NCBI GenBank assembly: GCA_902623005.1
Contig: CACNSC010000010.1
Span: forward strand, 1 to 64,000
Direction: 5' to 3'
Length of the DNA: 64,000 nucleotides
Source: an uncultured Coxiella sp.
Lineage (GTDB): Bacteria; Pseudomonadota; Gammaproteobacteria; Coxiellales; Coxiellaceae
Part shown: piece after piece, positions 56,668-64,000 of the stretch
Layout of the letters: every line of letters begins with the position of its first letter
How positions within the stretch are numbered: position 1 is the first letter of the stretch
Program-made: the position numbers and the translations under genes
Notes under the pieces: model-generated
The model's database searches: none
The model's input: only the letters and a program-made list of their open reading frames with translations
Told to the model about the DNA's origin: nothing

Positions 56668-57205
56668 ATGAAGAATTTAATTGAGACCATTGGACTGACA
56701 CTTTGGAATACCCCATGGTGGGTATATCTGTTGTTTGCATACTGTTTTTTTTGTTGGAATCAAAGCCGCAAAAGGTGGTGTTATACCGTATTTAAAAGTG
56801 ATTATTATTCCGGTTATTTTTGCCTATTTATCATTAGATTCTTTACTCTCACATTTCTCTCTCAATGTATTTGTAGTTTCAGTATTTATCTTGAGCTTGA
56901 TGGTTGGAGTTCTCAGCGGACTTCTCCAGGCATTAAAGCAAAATATTACGGTCGATCGATCGCGATGGCTCATTAAGATTCCAGGAACGTGGTCAACTCT
57001 GGTTATCATACTGATTATCTTCTTTACGAAGTATTATTTTGGCTATCAAAGTGCTGCCGACCCAGAATTATTGACCAATACTCACTTCGAATTTGCAATG
57101 TTATTTGTCTCAGGCATCACTGCTGGATTATTTATCGGTCGATTAATCTATTACACGCACCGATTATTTTATGGCCCATCAGTTCAACTTCATGAAAAAA
57201 AGTAA
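56668..57205 (+). pseudogene. DUF6622-like membrane protein with a T8-run frameshift
   Basis: Two overlapping frames together encode one ~178-residue membrane protein of about five helices. The first frame starts at ATG 56668 ('MKNLIETIGLTLWNTPWWVYLLFAY') and runs into a run of eight T at 56745-56752. The second continues in the next frame as 'FFVGIKAAKGGVIPYLKVIIIP' to the stop at 57205. Skipping one base in the T run restores a continuous protein that fits the DUF6622-type pattern. This can be a recent frameshift mutation, a sequencing error, phase variation or transcriptional slippage. The gene converges on the helicase gene. Confidence 0.72.
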
Positions 57206-57230
57206 ACTCGTATTCACAAGACAAAAAGCA

Positions 57231-58772
57231 TTAAGCAACCCGATGACGGGAACGTTGCTTTGATGATCGAGAAGACGATGTTGTCGATCGAGATGCATGA
57301 CCCGAACCGCTACCTGACTGAGTACTAGAACGACGCGCTGAAGATCGTCTCGAAGATGATCCAGAACGTGTACCCTCACTGGAACTTTGGTGGGGTTGAG
57401 TACTAGAGCGGCGCGCTGAAGATCGTCTAGAGGATAATCCTGATCGTGAACTTTCATCAGAACGTTGACGTGATGAAGAACCTGAGCGACGGCCTGATGA
57501 ATCATTGTGTATTGATGCTTGTTTTCGACGAGCCTTTTTCGCTTGACCACTTTTTAATGATGACTTGCCTGACAACTTAACACCCAGCTTCGTCACTGGG
57601 ACATCATGGACAGGCTCAAATCCATCGACTAACTCGCGGCTTAAGACTTGCTTTATCAAGTGTTCGATAGCCGACAATAAATGCACTTCATCGGCACTGA
57701 CTAAAGAAATAGCCTCACCCTTAGCGCCTGCACGCCCTGTTCGACCAATCCGATGCACATAGTCTTCCGCTACATTGGGTAAATCAAAGTTAACCACTTG
57801 AGGCAGTGACTCAATATCAATACCCCGAGCAGCGACATCGGTGGCCACTAACACAGTCGCATCACCAGATTTAAAATTCGCTAATGCTTTCAAACGAGCA
57901 TTTTGACTTTTGTTGCCATGTATCGCCTCTGCAAGTACACCTTTAACACTTAAAAAATTAACTAATTGATTGGCACGATGCTTGGTTCGGGTGAAAACCA
58001 ATAGTTTTTTCCACGCACGATCCGTCATGAGGCTAAATAGTAATTCAGATTTCTTTTTCTGATCGACCGGGTGAACCCAATGCTTCACGCTTTTTACCGT
58101 GGTATTTTTAGGGTTCAGTGAAATTTCAACAGGCTCTCGCAGCAGCCCTTGTGCCAATTGTCGAATCTCATTGGAGAAAGTTGCTGAAAACAATAAGTTT
58201 TGACGTTTGGGTGGCAGTATCGCGAGTATTTTTCGAATATCACGAATGAACCCCATATCCAACATGCGATCCGCTTCATCCAATACGACCACTTGTAAGA
58301 ACTTAAAGCGCACGGCATTCTGCTCGTATAAATCCAATAATCGACCCAGCGTTGCGACTAAAATATCCGCTCCTTTACGCAGCCGCATCATTTGTGGATT
58401 GATCTTGACACCACCATACACCACCGTCGAACGTAAGTCGGTGTGACTGCTATAGGCTCTGACACTCTCACCAATTTGAGCGGCTAGCTCTCGCGTGGGC
58501 GCTAAAATCAACGCATGCACACTATTGGCACGTGCACGGGGGCCGTGCAGCAAACGCTCTAACACCGGCAAGACAAAACTAGCCGTTTTACCGGTACCCG
58601 TTTGAGCAGCACCCATGACATCCCTGCCCTTGATGACCTCAGGGATGGCTTGCTGTTGTATGGGGGTAGGCTTTGAGTATCGAATAGACTGCACAATAGA
58701 CTCTGACAAGCCCATGGATGAAAAAGACATAGCACTCTCACTGACGTTGGATGGCGGGATGAAGGTGTTCAA
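57231..58772 (-). CDS. DEAD-box RNA helicase (RhlE-like) with RS-rich tail
   Basis: A 513-residue ATP-dependent RNA helicase. Q motif '[10 protein letters not shown]', motif I 'AAQTGTGKT', Ia 'PTRELAAQ', Ib 'ATLGRLLD' (usually TPGR), II '[10 protein letters not shown]', III 'SATF', and VI '[10 protein letters not shown]' are all present. The C-terminal ~110 residues are low-complexity Arg/Ser with in-frame repeats ('[10 protein letters not shown]' twice, 26 codons apart), matched by a DNA repeat (57319-57370 and 57397-57448). Such a tail should bind RNA and may promote condensate formation. RhlE relatives remodel rRNA in ribosome assembly or act in the cold. Confidence 0.94.
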   Translation of the reverse strand: MNTFIPPSNVSESAMSFSSMGLSESIVQSIRYSKPTPIQQQAIPEVIKGRDVMGAAQTGTGKTASFVLPVLERLLHGPRARANSVHALILAPTRELAAQIGESVRAYSSHTDLRSTVVYGGVKINPQMMRLRKGADILVATLGRLLDLYEQNAVRFKFLQVVVLDEADRMLDMGFIRDIRKILAILPPKRQNLLFSATFSNEIRQLAQGLLREPVEISLNPKNTTVKSVKHWVHPVDQKKKSELLFSLMTDRAWKKLLVFTRTKHRANQLVNFLSVKGVLAEAIHGNKSQNARLKALANFKSGDATVLVATDVAARGIDIESLPQVVNFDLPNVAEDYVHRIGRTGRAGAKGEAISLVSADEVHLLSAIEHLIKQVLSRELVDGFEPVHDVPVTKLGVKLSGKSSLKSGQAKKARRKQASIHNDSSGRRSGSSSRQRSDESSRSGLSSRRSSARRSSTQPHQSSSEGTRSGSSSRRSSARRSSTQSGSGSGHASRSTTSSSRSSKQRSRHRVA

Positions 58773-58929
58773 TCTGTAAACACGCAGGGTACAGTATAAT
58801 CCAATAATGTAAAGGTTTTTGAGGAATATAATCAGCTGGATCGATCAAATAAAGAAAAAACCTTGATCCGTCTCAATCGATAAGCAAAAGCATGCTGGTG
58901 GACGACAGCGAGGATGGCTAGTAATTGGG

Positions 58930-59703
58930 TTATGGCTTCCGAAAATGCTCTGAATTAGCATCTTTTTGTCTCTTTTCGTATAACTCTTGCTTCTGCTTTT
59001 GTATTTCATAATATTCTTTTGAAGATAGTAGTAAAAGACGCTCACTATCCGACGGCACTCTTTCCTCGTAATAATAATTATTTGTTTTAAGTTTTGTAAT
59101 TTCATTATTGATCTTATTCACTAAAGAGCTTCCGTTGTTATAACCACGACTCCAGCCCCAGAATACCGATAGAGAAATTTTAGGTCTATTTTTACTCCTA
59201 GTAAGCAGGCACTCTTTCAATAGATCCATTTGTGAATCTTGATAAATCATATTTGTTGTACCTTTATCTTTGCGAATTTGAGAATGATTTCCATCATGCA
59301 ATTTCACCAATTCGCGCAACTTCGCTCTTATTATATCAGATTTTATAGGAGTGTGATTTAGAATATTTTCTTTATCATCAGAGTTATTAATGAAATCTGC
59401 CATCTGCTCAAGCAGCGCTGAATTGTAAGTCTCAATCTCTTCAATAATTCGGCCTAATCCAAGCGCTTTATCCTTATCAATAGAATGCATACGTTGAGCA
59501 TAAGCCTTTACTTGATCGAATAGGTCTCTAGGAAAAACTCTTGCTGCCTCAATAGCATCTTCGATTTCCTCACCAAATTCCGTAAGTTGACTTACCCCAC
59601 CAGAAGGAATTCTTTCATTAAAAGTAGTTTTAAAATTTTCAATTTTTTGATTTAAATCTTCCAGCTTTTTCATATTTTGTTCGTGGTCATCTTCAGTTAT
59701 CAT
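58930..59703 (-). CDS. Hypothetical coiled-coil protein
   Basis: A 257-residue charged, helical soluble protein. Coiled-coil stretches lie at the N terminus ('HEQNMKKLEDLNQKIENFKTTFNE') and C terminus ('SKEYYEIQKQKQELYEKRQKDANSEHF'). 'VFWGWSRGYNNGSS' in the middle is an unusual aromatic patch. No family recognised. It is more AT-rich than the flanking helicase and rlmN genes and sits alone between them, which suggests an inserted accessory or effector-like gene (inference). ATG 59703 is chosen over the Met four codons upstream; neither has a strong ribosome-binding site. Confidence 0.65.
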   Translation of the reverse strand: MITEDDHEQNMKKLEDLNQKIENFKTTFNERIPSGGVSQLTEFGEEIEDAIEAARVFPRDLFDQVKAYAQRMHSIDKDKALGLGRIIEEIETYNSALLEQMADFINNSDDKENILNHTPIKSDIIRAKLRELVKLHDGNHSQIRKDKGTTNMIYQDSQMDLLKECLLTRSKNRPKISLSVFWGWSRGYNNGSSLVNKINNEITKLKTNNYYYEERVPSDSERLLLLSSKEYYEIQKQKQELYEKRQKDANSEHFRKP

Positions 59704-59904
59704 ACACCACTCCAATTTAACCCAGAAAATACCAACCGTTTACCACACTAATTATAGTTCAGTTATCAATGACTTTCCCAATTCGCGTGCAACTCACTGA
59801 TTATAATTACTTTGCAATACTAGATATCACATGAACGCTATATTGAATAATTAGTCACAAGAGCAATTAATCACATAAAACGATTGCAAAGCATCTTAGA
59901 AATA

Positions 59905-61032
59905 TTACGCAGACTTGGCCGCTTGGTTCACAGGAATCAGTGAGCCGGTTTGTAACCAGCGTTTTTTACGACCTGTACGATCGGTAATGTCCCCCGCTAA
60001 CTGACCGCAGGCCGCAGCCACATCATCACCGCGTGTTTTTCGTACACGAACGTTTATGCCAGCACTGGCTAACTTACGTTGAAAGGCATCAATGACTTCC
60101 GGTGACGATACCTGATAATTTGAACCATCAAAGGGATTAAAAGGAATTAAATTGACTTTGGCAGACACGCCCTCCAATACACCAATTAACTGCTTGGCAT
60201 GCCGAATAGAATCATTGACTCCTGCCAACATCACGTACTCGAACATAATCGCACGACGGTTATCGAAGTGGTCACGACAGGTCTGCATCAACTGACTAAT
60301 AGGGTATTTTTTATTGAGCGGGACCAATTGATTGCGCAACTCATCATTGGGCGCATGCAATGACACCGCCAATGCGACTTCGCTTTCTTCACTCAGTTGA
60401 CGCATCTTTGGCACAACACCCGAGGTACTCAAGGTCACACGGTATTTAGACAAACCAAAAGCTAAGTCATTGAGCATAATCGCCATCGCATCACGCACAG
60501 GTTCGTAGTTCAGCAAAGGCTCACCCATGCCCATCATGACGACATTGGTAATCACGTGCGACTTAGCAAAATTTTCATCGGATAATTGACTGACTGCCAG
60601 CCACAATTGCCCAATGATTTCACCCTGAGTTAAATTGCGATTAAAACCTTCTTTACCCGTCGCACAAAAACTGCAATTAAGCGCGCAACCGACTTGTGAT
60701 GAGACACACAACGTGCCGCGATTGGCTTCTGGAATAAAAACCGTTTCAATCAAATTGCCATCGGTTAAACGCAGCAACCATTTGATCGTCTCATCGGTTG
60801 CCGTGCGTTCTAATGCCACCTCCGGCAGTTGAATCATCGTTTCTCGTGCCAAACGTTGACGCAAACTGGTACTCATGTCAGTCATGGCATCAAAGTCAGT
60901 GACACCGCGTTGATAGACCCATTGCAACAATTGTTTGGCACGAAAAGGTTTCTCCCCCCAAGCAACCATCAAGTCTGCCAAGGCATTTATCGAAAGATCG
61001 AGTAAATTAATGAGGGGAGCACTGGAGGTCAT
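59905..61032 (-). CDS. rlmN: 23S rRNA/tRNA adenine-C2 methyltransferase RlmN
   Basis: A 375-residue radical SAM methyltransferase that makes m2A2503 in 23S rRNA and m2A37 in tRNAs. The cluster motif is '[11 protein letters not shown]' (CxxxCxxC), followed by '[14 protein letters not shown]'. The two methyl-carrying and resolving Cys are in the cluster domain and in 'AAACGQL' near the C terminus. The start ATG overlaps the stop of ndk (TAATG), so the genes are translationally coupled, as is common in gammaproteobacteria. Confidence 0.98.
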   Translation of the reverse strand: MTSSAPLINLLDLSINALADLMVAWGEKPFRAKQLLQWVYQRGVTDFDAMTDMSTSLRQRLARETMIQLPEVALERTATDETIKWLLRLTDGNLIETVFIPEANRGTLCVSSQVGCALNCSFCATGKEGFNRNLTQGEIIGQLWLAVSQLSDENFAKSHVITNVVMMGMGEPLLNYEPVRDAMAIMLNDLAFGLSKYRVTLSTSGVVPKMRQLSEESEVALAVSLHAPNDELRNQLVPLNKKYPISQLMQTCRDHFDNRRAIMFEYVMLAGVNDSIRHAKQLIGVLEGVSAKVNLIPFNPFDGSNYQVSSPEVIDAFQRKLASAGINVRVRKTRGDDVAAACGQLAGDITDRTGRKKRWLQTGSLIPVNQAAKSA

Positions 61033-61439
61033 TAGCTACCGAAGAAGTAATGGATTTCATTGGCAGCTGTTTCACTGGCATCAGAACCGTGTACTGCATT
61101 GGCATCAATGGAATCTGCGAAGTCTTTGCGAATCGTACCAACATCAGCTTCTTGAGGATTAGTCGCACCCATCAATTCGCGATTTTTAGCAATAGCATTT
61201 TCGCCTTCAAGCACCTGAATCATCACCGGGCCTGAGATCATAAATTCAACCAAATCATTGAAGAAAGGTCTTTCCTTGTGAACGGCATAGAAACCTTCTG
61301 CTTCTTCGCGACTCAGTTGAGCCATCTTAGCCGCTGTAATCTTAAGACCTGCAGACTCAAAACGGTCGTAAATCTTTCCAATGACGTTTTTAGCGACGGC
61401 ATCTGGCTTTATTATCGATAGTGTTTTTTCAACAACCAT
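61032..61439 (-). CDS. ndk: Nucleoside diphosphate kinase
   Basis: A 135-residue NDP kinase that balances nucleoside triphosphate pools. '[18 protein letters not shown]' is the N-terminal signature and 'NAVHGSDAS' carries the phospho-accepting His. Length is about six residues under E. coli Ndk but complete. The start has an ideal aaggag ribosome-binding site. A TATAAT on the minus strand at 61508-61503 is a likely -10 box, with a weak -35. First gene of the ndk-rlmN operon. Confidence 0.97.
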   Translation of the reverse strand: MVVEKTLSIIKPDAVAKNVIGKIYDRFESAGLKITAAKMAQLSREEAEGFYAVHKERPFFNDLVEFMISGPVMIQVLEGENAIAKNRELMGATNPQEADVGTIRKDFADSIDANAVHGSDASETAANEIHYFFGS

Positions 61440-61590
61440 GACTACTCCTTAAGTAAAATTTAAAGTGGGTGTATCGAGTGCATCAGCACAAGTTTCGCGC
61501 GGATTATACGTTGAAAACAGTCTGAACAAAAGCTTTGTCTGCGAGCTTAAAAAGCCTTAAGAATCAGCATAAGCACTACATATCAATGAG

Positions 61591-63399
61591 TTATCGACTA
61601 AACCGCTTGCGATCGGATTCTTTTAGATGTTTTTTTCTGATGCGAATTGAACTGGGTGTTACTTCCACCAGCTCATCATCTGCAATAAAGTCCATCGCCT
61701 GCTCCAAGGTGAGCTTGATTGGCGGTGTCAAAATGATGCTTTCATCCGAGCCTGATGCGCGAATATTAGTTAACTGCTTCTCTTTGGTGACATTCACCAC
61801 CAAGTCATTATCGCGAGTATGCACGCCAACTACCATACCTTCGTACACCTCAGTCTGAGGCTCACACATCATTTCACCGCGAGACTGTAAATTCCACAAA
61901 GCATAAGCCGTGGCTTTACCTGGCGCATTGGAAATTAAAACACCGCGATGACGAGAGACGATAGCATCAGTCGTTGAAGGACCATAATGATCAAAGACGT
62001 GGTACATCAGACCAGAGCCTGATGTCAGCGTTAAGAAACGACCATGAAAACCAATCAATCCTCGTGTTGGAATGATGTACTCTAAACGAACACGACCTTT
62101 ACCATCGGGCTCCATCGATTGTAACGTGCCTTTACGTGCAGCAAGCTGCTGCATAATATCACCTTGATGCTCTTCGTTTATATCGAGCACCACACTTTCA
62201 AAAGGCTCCGATATAACTCCATCGATAGTTTTAGTGATCACTTCAGGCCGAGACACCGCCAGCTCATAGCCCTCGCGACGCATGGTCTCAATCAGAATCG
62301 CTAGGTGCAATTCACCACGGCCGGAAACGATAAAACGATCACCTTCAGAACCAGGCTGAACTCGTAATGCGACGTTGGCAATTAACTCTTTTTCTAAGCG
62401 GTCTCCAATTTGTCGGCTAGTCACGTACTTGCCTTCACGACCGGCAAACGGTGAAGTATTTACAAGCATGGAAATACTCACGGTTGGTTCGTCAACCGCA
62501 AGTGCGGGTAAGGCTTCTTCGCTACCCACCTCACACAAAGTATCTGAAATTCGTAAGCCATCAATGCCGGACAACGCGACAATATCGCCTACCATTGCAC
62601 TGTCAACGTCCGTGCGTTGCAAGCCGGAAAAACCGTATAAATGTAACACCCGCCCATTTCGCTGTTTACCATCTGCAGCAATCACCGTGACCGGTGTATT
62701 TCTTTTGATTCGCCCCCGAGTAATGCGACCCGTGCCAATAACACCTACGTAACTGGAATAGTCCAATGAACTGATTTGCATTTGAAAAGGCCCATCTTGA
62801 TTCACTTCTGGCGGCGAAACGCGATCAACGATCGTTTGTAACAACGGCGTCATGTTTGTTTGCGGATCATCCAGTGAGGTCATGGCAAAGCCCTGTAATG
62901 CTGAGGCGTAAATAACCGGGAAATCAAGCTGCTCATCATTAGCATCGAGACTAACGAATAAATCAAAGATTTGATCAACCACCCAGTCAGGACGTGCGCC
63001 TTCACGATCGACTTTATTGATCACCACAATTGGTTTTAATCCCCAACTAAACGCTTTTTGCGTCACAAAACGCGTTTGCGGCATGGGCCCATCGACCGCA
63101 TCAACCAGCAATAAAACCGAGTCTACCATCGAGAGTATACGCTCAACTTCACCACCAAAATCAGCATGACCGGGTGTATCAACAATGTTAATACGGTACC
63201 CCTCCCATTCGATGGCAGTATTTTTTGCAAGGATAGTGATACCACGCTCTTTCTCTAAGGCATTAGAATCCATCACACGCTCCACCGGTTGCGCTCTATC
63301 ACCCAGCGTATCAGTTTGTCTGAGCAACTTGTCTACCAACGTTGTTTTACCGTGATCAACGTGGGCAATAATGGCGATATTACGGATAGAATCAATCAT
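61591..63399 (-). CDS. typA: Translational GTPase BipA/TypA
   Basis: A 602-residue ribosome-binding GTPase of the EF-G class, needed for 50S assembly and growth under stress or cold. G1 '[15 protein letters not shown]', G2 region '[13 protein letters not shown]', G3 '[14 protein letters not shown]', G4 '[11 protein letters not shown]', then EF-G-like domains and the BipA-specific C terminus ('[19 protein letters not shown]'). The frame is open to 63537, but ATG 63399 gives the standard '[18 protein letters not shown]' N terminus. Divergent from the lysP-like gene. Confidence 0.98.
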   Translation of the reverse strand: MIDSIRNIAIIAHVDHGKTTLVDKLLRQTDTLGDRAQPVERVMDSNALEKERGITILAKNTAIEWEGYRINIVDTPGHADFGGEVERILSMVDSVLLLVDAVDGPMPQTRFVTQKAFSWGLKPIVVINKVDREGARPDWVVDQIFDLFVSLDANDEQLDFPVIYASALQGFAMTSLDDPQTNMTPLLQTIVDRVSPPEVNQDGPFQMQISSLDYSSYVGVIGTGRITRGRIKRNTPVTVIAADGKQRNGRVLHLYGFSGLQRTDVDSAMVGDIVALSGIDGLRISDTLCEVGSEEALPALAVDEPTVSISMLVNTSPFAGREGKYVTSRQIGDRLEKELIANVALRVQPGSEGDRFIVSGRGELHLAILIETMRREGYELAVSRPEVITKTIDGVISEPFESVVLDINEEHQGDIMQQLAARKGTLQSMEPDGKGRVRLEYIIPTRGLIGFHGRFLTLTSGSGLMYHVFDHYGPSTTDAIVSRHRGVLISNAPGKATAYALWNLQSRGEMMCEPQTEVYEGMVVGVHTRDNDLVVNVTKEKQLTNIRASGSDESIILTPPIKLTLEQAMDFIADDELVEVTPSSIRIRKKHLKESDRKRFSR

Positions 63400-63624
63400 T
63401 CGAGACTCGTGGATGCTGTGAATAAGGCGGCGAGTATAGCAAAGGGTGCCTGCCCTGCCTACCACGATCAAGACAGAATCAGAGCCTAATAAACATCCAG
63501 CGATTAAATTGACATCAATCCACCCCCTGGGTAACATCGCCGAGTTGTATCAGTCAATCGGTCGTTCAATCAAACTTAAATTCAAATAACGATCATCGAA
63601 TCTCCAATAGCCCTCGGAAGTATT

Positions 63625-64000
63625 ATGTCACAAGAGCTTAATCGGCGACTTAAATCACGACACCTGTCGATGATCGCCCTGGGTGGCTCGCTGGGCACGG
63701 GTATTTTTATTACCAGCGGATCTGCTTTGTACATGGCAGGTGCAGGAGGCGCCTTAATAGCCTACCTGATAATGGGACTGCTGGTTTACATTCTAATGAA
63801 TAGCCTTGGTGAAATGGCAGCTTTTAATCCTGTCTCAGGGAGTTTTATCCAATACGCTTCGGATTATGTTAGTAAGCCGTTTGGCTTTACCATGGGTTAC
63901 AACTACTGGTTTAATTGGGCAATTACTGTTGCAACAGAGCTGGTCGCAGCCATGTTAATCATGGGCTTTTGGTTTCCACACACGAACCCCCTGATCTGGT
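63625..64000 (+). CDS. Amino acid permease, LysP-like (cut by window end)
   Basis: The first 125 residues of an APC-family amino acid:proton symporter. 'LKSRHLSMIALGGSLGTGIFITSG' is helix 1 with the substrate-binding bend, 'LLVYILMNSLGEMAAFNPVSGSF' is helix 2-3, and 'PFGFTMGYNYWFNWAITVATELVAA' is close to LysP of E. coli. Lysine is the likeliest substrate, but arginine, histidine or GABA permeases of the same branch cannot be excluded from this fragment. The gene is divergent from typA with about 225 bp between starts and continues beyond the window. Confidence 0.9.
   Translation, partial: MSQELNRRLKSRHLSMIALGGSLGTGIFITSGSALYMAGAGGALIAYLIMGLLVYILMNSLGEMAAFNPVSGSFIQYASDYVSKPFGFTMGYNYWFNWAITVATELVAAMLIMGFWFPHTNPLIW

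Overview
The window looks like chromosomal DNA of a host-associated gammaproteobacterium, probably in or near the Legionellales (inference, no taxonomic search was possible). The housekeeping genes (orn, der, ndk, rlmN, bipA/typA, waaF, an AddAB-like nuclease pair) are gammaproteobacterial in character. Mixed with them are a Com1/DsbA-type periplasmic thiol protein, a eukaryotic-like protein kinase, a leucine-rich-repeat protein, Cys-rich two-part membrane proteins, a histone H1-like protein, and two promoters matching the PmrA box that controls Dot/Icm genes in Legionella and Coxiella. No secretion-system gene, tRNA, rRNA, CRISPR array or intact insertion sequence was seen.

Layout. 0-2 kb: a LysR regulator and a proton-pump-type proteorhodopsin with blue-tuning Gln behind a consensus sigma-70 promoter. 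2-10 kb: an unknown helical protein and the AddB/AddA-like helicase-nuclease pair. 10-12.4 kb: protein kinase (PmrA-box promoter) and an unknown protein. 12.6-17 kb: RND efflux pump and its adaptor. 17-18.5 kb: 5'-nucleotidase and oligoribonuclease. 18.7-25.4 kb: accessory stretch with two paralogous Cys-rich membrane proteins (one with a PmrA box), a deletion-scarred MFS remnant, a class A acid phosphatase, an LRR protein and AlkB. 25.6-26.2 kb: cytochrome b561.

26.3-41 kb is an AT-rich island in which only about 60% is coding. It holds a Wzx-like flippase, a YdcF protein, a membrane-anchored F420-0:glutamyl-ligase-like protein interrupted by one stop codon, an ornithine-decarboxylase-like enzyme with an altered active site, a histone-like protein translationally coupled to a MepB-family protein, an outer-membrane barrel, a stand-alone ThDP enzyme and a small ABM-fold protein. 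Between them lie decayed reading frames, dispersed repeats and a repeated 28-nt palindrome. These genes could be a small-molecule or surface-conjugate pathway in partial decay (inference).

41-64 kb returns to dense coding: a fusion of a phosphate-binding-like domain to an MltD-type lytic transglycosylase, coupled to a porin; alanine dehydrogenase; a tight four-gene operon (APC permease, GT2 glycosyltransferase, nucleoside-phosphorylase-like protein, spore-photoproduct-lyase-like radical SAM); a cNMP-gated MscS channel; heptosyltransferase; Der; an orphan ThiS/MoaD-like protein; periplasmic proteins; a frameshifted membrane protein; a DEAD-box helicase with an RS-rich tail; RlmN-Ndk; BipA; and the start of a LysP-like permease cut by the window end.
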